Shown piece by piece: positions 6,519 through 13,095 of a stretch of 13,095 nt of DNA. How positions within the stretch are numbered: the first letter of the stretch is position 1; every line of letters begins with the position of its first letter. A program made the translations under genes and the position numbers. The stretch is from Methylophilaceae bacterium UBA5127 (GTDB lineage Bacteria; Pseudomonadota; Gammaproteobacteria; Burkholderiales; Methylophilaceae), in the NCBI GenBank assembly GCA_002414145.1, contig DHYP01000048.1, positions 12,965 through 26,059 on the forward strand. Direction: 5' to 3'. Under the pieces are notes generated by a model. It did not search any database and was not told the origin of the DNA. It was given only the letters and a program-made list of their open reading frames with translations.

Positions 6519-7808
6519 ATGACTTCAAACAATTCGGCTCTATTTAAAAAGTCTCAGCAACTTATTCCTGGAGGAGTGAATTCTCCTGTGAGAGCTTTCC
6601 GCTCGGTTGGAGGCACGCCAGTATTTTTTAAAAGGGGCTTGGGTTCCAAACTGTGGGACGTGGATGGCAAGGAGTATGTTGACTATATTAACTCTTGGGG
6701 TCCAATGATCTTAGGGCATGCACATCCAGAGGTTGTGGCTGCCGTGCAGGCATCGGTAGCAAATAGCTTGTCGTTTGGTGCACCAACTGGTTTAGAGTTG
6801 GAAATGGCGGAGCTCATTACTAAATTGGTACCAAGTATAGAGCAGGTGCGTTTAACCAGCAGTGGCACAGAAGCCACCATGAGTGCAATTCGTACAGCAC
6901 GTGGTTTTACTGGGCGCGATAAAATAGTGAAATTTGAAGGCTGTTATCATGGGCATTCAGATGGGCTACTGGTAAAAGCGGGTTCTGGATTGCTCACTTT
7001 TGGTGAGCCTGATTCTGGTGGTGTGCCAGCGAGTGTGGCGGCGCACACTTTGACTTTAGAATACAACAATACGCAGCAATTAATTGATTTGTTTACACTT
7101 TCTGGCAATGAAATCGCATGTGTGATTATTGAGCCTGTGGTTGGTAATATGAATCTAATCGTGCCGCATTTAGCATTTTTGCAAAAGCTACGTGAGCTAT
7201 GTACTCAATATGGCACAGTGCTGATATTTGATGAGGTGATGACAGGATTCCGTGTTGGCTTGGGGGGTGCGCAGGCGCTATACAATATCAAGCCAGATAT
7301 GACGACGCTAGGAAAAGTGATTGGCGGTGGATTGCCTGTGGGCGCTTTTGGTGGCCGTAAGGATATTATGCAATGTTTAGCGCCTGTGGGTAAGGTGTAT
7401 CAGGCAGGTACTTTATCTGGAAACCCTGTGGCTGTAACCGCTGGCTTAGCAACGCTCAAATTGATACAGGCAGAAGGTTTTTATGAAAATCTGACTGCAC
7501 AAACTAAGAAACTGGTAGATGGTTTAGTGCATGTGGCAAAGGCTAAGGGTATCGTGTTTAGTGCGCAGTCTGTTGGCGGTATGTTTGGTCTTTATTTTAG
7601 TGAAAAGTGCCCATCAAGTTATGCCGAAATCATGCATGATAACAATAAAAATCAGTTTAATCAGTTTTTCCACGGCATGCTAGACAGCGGCATCTACCTT
7701 GGGCCGTCTGCATTTGAGGCTGGATTTGTATCCGCAGCACACACGGATGCGGATATTGCATTTACGCTAGAAGCAGCAAAAAAGGCTTTCGCCACATTAA
7801 AGAGTTAA
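6519..7808 (+). CDS. hemL: Glutamate-1-semialdehyde 2,1-aminomutase
   Basis: Class III PLP aminotransferase-fold enzyme that converts glutamate-1-semialdehyde to 5-aminolevulinate, the second step of the C5 route to haem, sirohaem and cobalamin, in the cytosol. The product is 429 residues, matching the family (E. coli 426). Motifs seen: N-terminal [23 protein letters not shown], the PLP-contacting [23 protein letters not shown] from D238, and [17 protein letters not shown] with the Schiff-base lysine K266. [10 protein letters not shown] follows. The ATG at 6519 is chosen because MTSNNSALF fits the family's usual start; a GTG at 6507 is in frame. Neither has a visible Shine-Dalgarno sequence, which is unusual here. 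Its TAA overlaps the stop of the convergent small gene by three bases, with no terminator between. Confidence 0.96.
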   Translation: MTSNNSALFKKSQQLIPGGVNSPVRAFRSVGGTPVFFKRGLGSKLWDVDGKEYVDYINSWGPMILGHAHPEVVAAVQASVANSLSFGAPTGLELEMAELITKLVPSIEQVRLTSSGTEATMSAIRTARGFTGRDKIVKFEGCYHGHSDGLLVKAGSGLLTFGEPDSGGVPASVAAHTLTLEYNNTQQLIDLFTLSGNEIACVIIEPVVGNMNLIVPHLAFLQKLRELCTQYGTVLIFDEVMTGFRVGLGGAQALYNIKPDMTTLGKVIGGGLPVGAFGGRKDIMQCLAPVGKVYQAGTLSGNPVAVTAGLATLKLIQAEGFYENLTAQTKKLVDGLVHVAKAKGIVFSAQSVGGMFGLYFSEKCPSSYAEIMHDNNKNQFNQFFHGMLDSGIYLGPSAFEAGFVSAAHTDADIAFTLEAAKKAFATLKS

Positions 7809-8032
7809 TGTAAGAACTGTGGTTCAGTGTGCGATTGCACATGCTGGTTTACTTTGTCTAATTTTAGGCTGCCTTTCATCATAATATTGGCAATACGCTG
7901 TATGCTGTCTGGGCTTAGGCGTATTGTAATGGCGCCTAATTCTAATTCTACCACTTCACATTTTTTGCAATACTGTAATTTAATGCCAAGACTGTCCGCT
8001 AATAATATTTTTTCACATGGAAGATGTTCCAT
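7805..8032 (-). CDS. Small CxxC protein of unknown function, possibly iron-regulated
   Basis: The 75-residue product is likely a real gene. It has a strong GAGGA (8043-8039) six bases before the ATG at 8032, its own promoter candidate, and a stop that just meets the hemL stop. It has C6 near the N-terminus and a CKKC pair (C22, C25) followed by a strand-like segment [25 protein letters not shown]; the tail has three histidines (H64, H68, H75). The CxxC followed by a G-x-I-x-I-R-L strand resembles small zinc-ribbon-like or metal-binding conserved hypothetical proteins, but I cannot name the family. The upstream perfect palindrome contains a Fur-box core over its -10 and spacer, so iron repression is inferred. 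The antiparallel reading frame (7827-8054, plus) lacks any of these supports. Confidence 0.75.
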   Translation of the reverse strand: MEHLPCEKILLADSLGIKLQYCKKCEVVELELGAITIRLSPDSIQRIANIMMKGSLKLDKVNQHVQSHTEPQFLH

Positions 8033-8056
8033 CAGTATTCCTCATAAAGATTGATG

Positions 8057-8101
8057 AGTTGACTATGTAAATGATAATTATTATCATTTACATAGTCAAC
8101 T
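8057..8101. promoter_or_regulatory. Perfect 45-bp palindrome acting as a mirror-image divergent promoter
   Basis: Each base from 8057 pairs with its partner to 8101 around a central T at 8079 (22-1-22, no mismatch). On the plus strand it reads TTGACT (8059-8064), 17 bases, TATCAT (8082-8087). By symmetry the minus strand reads TTGACT (8099-8094), 17 bases, TATCAT (8076-8071). Transcription would start near 8094 towards gltB and near 8064 towards the small CxxC gene, whose leader would then be about 32 bases. As RNA from hemL read-through it would also fold into a long hairpin followed by UGUUUU, so a second role as a terminator is possible. Confidence 0.8.
8072..8086. promoter_or_regulatory. 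Fur-box core
   Basis: TGATAATTATTATCA is an exact match to the 7-1-7 Fur core consensus TGATAATnATTATCA. In hexamer terms the wider site reads GTAAAT GATAAT T ATTATC ATTTAC. It covers the spacer and -10 of both promoter copies, so bound Fur would block both directions. Fur itself is not in the window. Confidence 0.8.
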
Positions 8102-8142
8102 GTTTTAGTAGGGTATTGTGCAAAAAAGTAAGTGAAATTACG

Positions 8143-8148
8143 TATAAT
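8143..8148 (+). promoter_or_regulatory. Second gltB promoter candidate (-10)
   Basis: Exact TATAAT, 88 bases before the gltB ATG. The nearest -35-like sequence, TTGTGC at 8116-8121, is spaced 21 bases, too far for an ideal promoter. It could provide Fur-independent transcription of gltBD, which would leave the palindrome mainly to the small gene. Confidence 0.4.
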
Positions 8149-8236
8149 CAAACTTAAATGATTGAACTTGAACACATATCACGGTATTATTGAAGGTTCC
8201 TCTAGACGTTATGTATTGAATTATTAGGCAAAGAAT

Positions 8237-11200
8237 ATGCAGGCCGCAAACACACCAGAAACCACAAAGTTAACTCATATTGATGCAAATTTAGGATTAG
8301 CCCCAGAATCCCAAGGTTTATATAGTAGCCGCAATGAAAAAGACAGTTGTGGCGTGGGTTTTGTCGCACACATTAAAGGTCAAAAAAGCCATCACATCAT
8401 ACGGGAAGGTTTGGAGCTACTGAAAAACCTGACGCATCGCGGCGCGACTGGATATGATCCTAAACTCGGTGATGGTGCTGGCTTGTTGATGCAAATGCCA
8501 GATGCATTCATGCGTAAAGAGGCAGCCAAACTGGGCGTTCAATTACCTAGTGTAGGTCAATATGCGGTTGGTAATGTGTTTATGCCGCAAGAGGCAGGAC
8601 ATCGCGCAACTTGCGAAGCCATTTTTGCCAAAATTATTCAAGAAGAAAACCAAACTTTGCTCAGCTGGCGTGATGTGCCAGTTGATAATCACAATATTGC
8701 GGATGCAGCGAGAGCTGTTGAACCTTGTATGCGCCAAGTCTTTATTGGTAGTACATTAGAAGATCACAATGCTTTTGAGCGTAAGTGTTTTGTAATACGC
8801 AAGCGCATAGAGCATGCAGTACGTGCACTTAATTTAAAAGATAAAGCTCAGTTTTATATCCCATCGCTATCTTCACGTACGATCGTATATAAAGGTATGT
8901 TGCTTGCCAATGAAGTGGGCATATATTACAAAGATTTGTCCGACGATACGATCGTTTCAGCATTAGCTTTAGTGCACCAACGCTTCTCGACCAATACTTT
9001 CCCTGCATGGGACTTAGCACATCCATTCCGTATGATTGCACATAACGGTGAAATCAATACTGTTCAAGGCAACGTGAACTGGATGGCGGCACGTCATGAG
9101 GCCATGAAATCAGCAGTCATTGGTGAGGATTTGGAAAAGCTATGGCCGTTGATTGCCGACAATCAATCAGATTCCGCATGTTTTGATAATTGCTTAGAGC
9201 TTTTGGTAGCAGGTGGCTATAGTTTGCCGCATGCCATGATGATGTTGATTCCAGAAGCATGGAATAACAATCCGCTAATGGATGAAGATCGGCGTGCATT
9301 CTATGAGTATCACGCTGCGCTGATGGAGCCATGGGATGGTCCAGCGGCTGTAGCATTTACTGATGGCAAAATGATTGGTGCAACACTCGATAGAAATGGC
9401 TTGCGTCCAGCGCGTTATTTAGTGACTGATGACGATATCGTGATGATGGCATCAGAGATGGGAGTGCTAACATTCCCGCAAGAAAAAATCATTAAAAAAT
9501 GGCGCTTACAACCTGGAAAAATGCTTCTGATTGATATGGAGCAAGGCCGTATCATCGATGACAACGAAGCCAAACAACAACTGGCGAATGCAAAACCCTA
9601 CAGACAATGGATTGAGCAGTCTCGTTATCACGTCAGTGATTTGCCATCTACACAAGCCAAATTGACGCTCAATGAAACATTGTTAGACACTCAACAAGCA
9701 TTTGGATTCACGCAAGAGGATGTCAAGTTTATATTGCAACCCATGGTTGACAACGGCGAAGAGGGTGCTGGCTCCATGGGGAATGATGCGGCATTGCCTA
9801 TCCTGTCAAATAAACCCAAGCAGTTATATAACTACTTTAAGCAATTGTTTGCGCAAGTCACCAACCCCCCGATTGACCCAATTCGTGAAGAGCTGGTCAT
9901 GTCATTGGTGACTTTTATTGGGCCTAAACCTAATTTGCTAGGTATTGACGAGACTAATCCTCCCTTACGTTTAGAAGCCAGTCAGCCAGTGTTAACGCTT
10001 GAAGAGCTGGAAAAATTGAGAAATGTAGAGGCGGCTACGCAAGGCCAATATAAATCACTAGTGTTAGATATTACTTATGAGGCCAAGCTAGGTCAGGCTG
10101 GAATGGCGCAGGCCATAGAAAAACTACACCAAGATGCTAAGCAAGCGGTACATGATGGCTTCAATGTGCTGATTTTATCAGACAGGGCAGTTAGCAAAAA
10201 TCGTGTGGCAATTCCAGCCCTATTAGCATGTTCTGCTACACATGAAGATCTAGTAAAAGCGGGCTTACGCACTAGTACTGGCTTGGTGATTGATACAGGC
10301 TCAGCACGAGAAGTACATCATTTTGCATTGCTAGCAGGTTATGGTGCAGAAGCTGTGTGCCCTTGGTTGACATTTGAAACGATTAATCATATTAGCGAAG
10401 ATGCTTATAAAGCCCATAAAAACTATGTAAAAGCCATAGGCAAAGGCTTGTATAAAGTCATGTCAAAAATGGGTATATCAACCTATCAATCTTATTGTGG
10501 TGCACAAATATTTGAAGCGATTGGCTTAAATAGCGCCTTTGTCAATCAGTATTTTACAGGCACGGCAACACAGATTGAGGGTATTGGTTTACAAGAAGTT
10601 GCGGAAGAAACCATACGTATTCATCAACAGGCATTTGGTAATGATCCAGTGTTGGCTAATGCGTTAGAAGCTGGCGGCGAGTATGCATTCCGCGTGCGCG
10701 GTGAAGAACACATGTGGACACCAGATTCAATTGCCAAATTGCAGCATGCCACGCGCACTAACCAATACGAAACTTATAAAGAGTACGCAAAACTCATCAA
10801 TGACCAAACACGTCGCCATATGACGTTACGTGGATTGTTTGAGATTAAATCTTTAGGTAAAGCCATTCCTCTAGAGCAAGTGGAATCAGCAAAAGACATT
10901 GTCAAACGCTTTGCGACAGGCGCTATGTCATTAGGTTCGATTTCAACGGAAGCACATGCAACACTGGCAATAGCCATGAACCGCATTGGCGGTAAATCCA
11001 ATACTGGCGAAGGTGGTGAGGATGCCAAACGTTTTATTGCAGTGGCTGATGCTACAACTATGTCCAGCGTGATTGGTAGCAATCTGGTAGAAAGCGAAAT
11101 TGCACTAAAAGCGGGCGACTCTATGCGCTCACGTATTAAACAAGTGGCGTCAGGACGATTTGGTGTTACAGCAGACTATTTGGCTTCTGCTGACCAGATT

Positions 11201-12895
11201 CAAATTAAAATGGCCCAAGGTGCTAAGCCAGGCGAAGGTGGTCAATTACCTGGACATAAAGTGTCGCCTTATATTGCAAAACTTAGATTTTCGGTGCCAG
11301 GCGTCGGGCTGATTTCACCGCCGCCTCATCATGATATTTACTCGATTGAAGATTTGGCGCAGTTAATTCATGATTTAAAAAATGCGAATCCAAAAGCGTC
11401 AATTTCTGTGAAGTTAGTGTCAGAAACAGGTATAGGTACGGTGGCAGCTGGCGTGGCAAAGGCCAAGTCGGATCACATTGTCGTGGCTGGTCATGATGGC
11501 GGAACAGGTGCATCACCGATTTCTTCGATTAAACATGCAGGCACACCATGGGAGCTAGGCTTAGCAGAAACGCAGCAAACTTTGGTCTTAAATCAATTGC
11601 GCGGCCGCGTCATTGTGCAGGTAGATGGTCAAATGAAAACGGGTCGTGATGTGCTGATAGGTGCATTATTAGGTGCAGATGAGTTTGGTTTTGCAACAGC
11701 GCCGTTAGTAGTTGAAGGCTGCATTATGATGCGTAAGTGTCATTTAAATACTTGCCCAGTGGGTGTAGCTACGCAAGATCCTGTACTGCGTAAAAAATTT
11801 ACTGGTCAGCCAGAGCACGTAGTGAATTATTTCTTCTTTGTGGCTGAAGAAGTGCGTGAATTGATGGCAAACATGGGTATTGCCAAATTTGAAGACTTGA
11901 TTGGACGCGCTGACTTGCTGGATATGAAAGCGGGCATAGCGCATTGGAAAATTAACGGTCTAGATTTCAGTACAATCTTCCATCTGCCAGATATGCCAGC
12001 TAGCGTGTCTCGTAAAAACACAGATGTACAAGAACATGGCTTAGCTAACGCCTTGGATAATAAATTGATTGAGTTGGCAAAACCAGCGCTAGAAAAAGGC
12101 GAAAAAGTCGATATTAATATTCCGATTTGTAATACGAATCGCACTGTGGGTACGATGTTATCGAATCAAATTGCCACACGTTATGGCGCAAAAGGGTTGC
12201 CAGATAATACGATCAATGTGAAGTTGACTGGCACATCAGGTCAGAGTTTTGCTGCATTTTTGACTAAAGGCATTACCTTTGAGTTGACTGGTGAAGGTAA
12301 TGATTACGTGGGTAAAGGCTTGTGTGGTGGTCGTATAATCATCAAACCACCAGCCAGTTTCCGTGGAATACCACATGAAAATATCATTGTAGGCAATACC
12401 GTGATGTATGGCGCGACTACAGGCGAAAGCTATTTTAGCGGTGTAGCTGGTGAGCGTTTCTGCGTACGAAACTCTGGCGCTACTGCGGTAGTAGAAGGCG
12501 TTGGTAACCACGGTTGCGAGTACATGACAGGTGGCACAGTTGTCGTGCTTGGATTGACAGGCCAAAACTTTGCAGCAGGTATGAGCGGTGGTGTAGCCTA
12601 CGTATATGACATTGACGGCATGTTTGCTAAACGTTGCAACATGAGTATGGTCACCTTGGAAAAAGTGGAAGCCGCAGAAGCAGATGTGGGTAAGGTGCAG
12701 CATTTGAATCAGCCAGATGAGTTGATTTTAAAAGGCCTGATTGAAAACCATGCCAAATTTACAGATAGTCCACGTGCGCGTGAAATTCTTGCAGACTGGC
12801 CAAACATGCGGGCAAAATTCATTAAAGTGATGCCAAATGAGTACAAACGTGCGTTAACAGAGTTAGCCGCGGCCAGTACTAAACAAGCTGCATAA
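8237..12895 (+). CDS. gltB: Glutamate synthase (NADPH) large subunit
   Basis: Alpha subunit of glutamate synthase; with GltD it makes two glutamates from glutamine and 2-oxoglutarate using NADPH, the assimilation arm of the GS-GOGAT cycle in the cytosol. At 1552 residues it is a normal full-length GltB. The order is: a 37-residue propeptide, then the N-terminal nucleophile of the class II glutaminase domain (C38 of SCGVGF), with HQRFSTN at 247-253 and HNGEIN at 269-274. A central linker domain follows at about 490-775. The FMN-binding synthase barrel is at about 840-1210, with MSLGSIS near 897 and [12 protein letters not shown] near 995. The 3Fe-4S ligands C1162, C1168 and C1173 follow (C-x5-C-x4-C in [16 protein letters not shown]), and the GXGXG beta-helix is near 1290-1480. 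The ATG at 8237 has AGG eight bases upstream. gltD starts 26 bases later in the same operon. Confidence 0.98.
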   Translation: MQAANTPETTKLTHIDANLGLAPESQGLYSSRNEKDSCGVGFVAHIKGQKSHHIIREGLELLKNLTHRGATGYDPKLGDGAGLLMQMPDAFMRKEAAKLGVQLPSVGQYAVGNVFMPQEAGHRATCEAIFAKIIQEENQTLLSWRDVPVDNHNIADAARAVEPCMRQVFIGSTLEDHNAFERKCFVIRKRIEHAVRALNLKDKAQFYIPSLSSRTIVYKGMLLANEVGIYYKDLSDDTIVSALALVHQRFSTNTFPAWDLAHPFRMIAHNGEINTVQGNVNWMAARHEAMKSAVIGEDLEKLWPLIADNQSDSACFDNCLELLVAGGYSLPHAMMMLIPEAWNNNPLMDEDRRAFYEYHAALMEPWDGPAAVAFTDGKMIGATLDRNGLRPARYLVTDDDIVMMASEMGVLTFPQEKIIKKWRLQPGKMLLIDMEQGRIIDDNEAKQQLANAKPYRQWIEQSRYHVSDLPSTQAKLTLNETLLDTQQAFGFTQEDVKFILQPMVDNGEEGAGSMGNDAALPILSNKPKQLYNYFKQLFAQVTNPPIDPIREELVMSLVTFIGPKPNLLGIDETNPPLRLEASQPVLTLEELEKLRNVEAATQGQYKSLVLDITYEAKLGQAGMAQAIEKLHQDAKQAVHDGFNVLILSDRAVSKNRVAIPALLACSATHEDLVKAGLRTSTGLVIDTGSAREVHHFALLAGYGAEAVCPWLTFETINHISEDAYKAHKNYVKAIGKGLYKVMSKMGISTYQSYCGAQIFEAIGLNSAFVNQYFTGTATQIEGIGLQEVAEETIRIHQQAFGNDPVLANALEAGGEYAFRVRGEEHMWTPDSIAKLQHATRTNQYETYKEYAKLINDQTRRHMTLRGLFEIKSLGKAIPLEQVESAKDIVKRFATGAMSLGSISTEAHATLAIAMNRIGGKSNTGEGGEDAKRFIAVADATTMSSVIGSNLVESEIALKAGDSMRSRIKQVASGRFGVTADYLASADQIQIKMAQGAKPGEGGQLPGHKVSPYIAKLRFSVPGVGLISPPPHHDIYSIEDLAQLIHDLKNANPKASISVKLVSETGIGTVAAGVAKAKSDHIVVAGHDGGTGASPISSIKHAGTPWELGLAETQQTLVLNQLRGRVIVQVDGQMKTGRDVLIGALLGADEFGFATAPLVVEGCIMMRKCHLNTCPVGVATQDPVLRKKFTGQPEHVVNYFFFVAEEVRELMANMGIAKFEDLIGRADLLDMKAGIAHWKINGLDFSTIFHLPDMPASVSRKNTDVQEHGLANALDNKLIELAKPALEKGEKVDINIPICNTNRTVGTMLSNQIATRYGAKGLPDNTINVKLTGTSGQSFAAFLTKGITFELTGEGNDYVGKGLCGGRIIIKPPASFRGIPHENIIVGNTVMYGATTGESYFSGVAGERFCVRNSGATAVVEGVGNHGCEYMTGGTVVVLGLTGQNFAAGMSGGVAYVYDIDGMFAKRCNMSMVTLEKVEAAEADVGKVQHLNQPDELILKGLIENHAKFTDSPRAREILADWPNMRAKFIKVMPNEYKRALTELAAASTKQAA

Positions 12896-12921
12896 TCAAA
12901 GTATTTAGAAGAGAAATTATC

Positions 12922-13095
12922 ATGGGTAAAGTGACTGGTTTTATGGAGTTTGAACGTTTGTCTGAGGCAAACTTGCCTGTACAGGACCGCGTTAAAAATT
13001 ACAAAGAATTTGTGTTGCACCTGACTGATGATCAGGCAAAGCAGCAAGGAGCGCGTTGTATGGATTGCGGAATTCCTTTCTGTACCACTGGCTGT
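12922..13095 (+). CDS. gltD: Glutamate synthase small subunit, N-terminal part (window ends)
   Basis: Beta subunit of glutamate synthase: an FAD protein that takes electrons from NADPH and passes them through 4Fe-4S clusters to GltB. Only 58 codons are present. The start reads [17 protein letters not shown] and the last residues are [13 protein letters not shown], with the Cys-x2-Cys-x4-Cys-x3-Cys spacing of the first iron-sulfur cluster set seen in GltD. The ATG at 12922 has a purine-rich GAAGAGAAA before it. There are 26 bases and no promoter or terminator between gltB and gltD, so the two are co-transcribed. The FAD- and NADPH-binding domains lie outside the window. Confidence 0.95.
   Translation, partial: MGKVTGFMEFERLSEANLPVQDRVKNYKEFVLHLTDDQAKQQGARCMDCGIPFCTTGC

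Noticed and set aside
7827..8054. 75-codon plus-strand frame antiparallel to the small CxxC gene
   Set aside because: No ribosome binding site, would overlap the convergent gene almost entirely, and the composition is unlike a folded protein; the minus-strand frame has a strong ribosome binding site and a promoter.
10774..11144. Minus-strand frame opposite the gltB FMN domain
   Set aside because: Shadow of a highly conserved coding region; no ribosome binding site or independent support.
12236..12703. 155-codon minus-strand frame inside gltB
   Set aside because: Antisense to the conserved GXGXG domain; rich in His, Thr and Cys as expected from the reverse of that coding sequence, with no start signals of its own.
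1..13095. CRISPR array, insertion sequence, integrase, tRNA or attachment site
   Set aside because: No regularly spaced repeats, transposase or integrase frames, cloverleaf sequences or flanking direct repeats were seen.

Overview
The window looks like ordinary chromosomal DNA of a moderately AT-rich Gram-negative proteobacterium. The overall character (RpiA, PhoU, Fe(II)-trafficking protein, single-domain DgkA, HemL and GltBD all of proteobacterial type, plus a beta-proteobacterial style degenerate HD-GYP protein) suggests a betaproteobacterium, possibly of the Methylophilaceae. That placement is an inference from protein flavour and base composition, not from a search.

Layout. Positions 1-741 (minus) hold the 5' part of ilvA (threonine deaminase), divergent from rpiA (835-1509, plus) and then phoU (1579-2286, plus), which may carry a Pho-box-like half-site upstream. 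A bidirectional intrinsic terminator (2299-2324) separates phoU from the convergent yggX-type gene (2334-2606, minus). dgkA (2697-3098, plus) is divergent from yggX. An accessory-looking block follows: an all-helical unknown protein (3104-3508, minus), a small exported four-cysteine protein (3599-3958, minus), a degenerate HD-GYP protein that has lost its HD dyad (4158-5297, plus), and an unrecognised 243-residue protein (5378-6109, minus). A 409-base AT-rich non-coding stretch leads to hemL (6519-7808, plus). hemL overlaps, stop to stop, a small CxxC protein gene (7805-8032, minus). That gene is divergent from gltB (8237-12895, plus), which is followed by the start of gltD (12922 to the window end).

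How the genes work together. IlvA feeds isoleucine synthesis, RpiA the pentose-phosphate/ribulose-phosphate network, HemL tetrapyrrole synthesis, and GltBD ammonia assimilation into glutamate. PhoU and DgkA concern phosphate signalling and lipid recycling. The HD-GYP relative and the unknown neighbours are the least explained part.

The most striking non-coding element is a perfect 45-bp inverted repeat (8057-8101) between the small CxxC gene and gltB. Its centre is an exact 7-1-7 Fur-box core. Because of the symmetry it also spells the same sigma70-like promoter (TTGACT, 17 bp, TATCAT) on both strands, so it reads as a mirror-image, iron-responsive divergent promoter. No mobile element, CRISPR array, rRNA or tRNA gene was seen.
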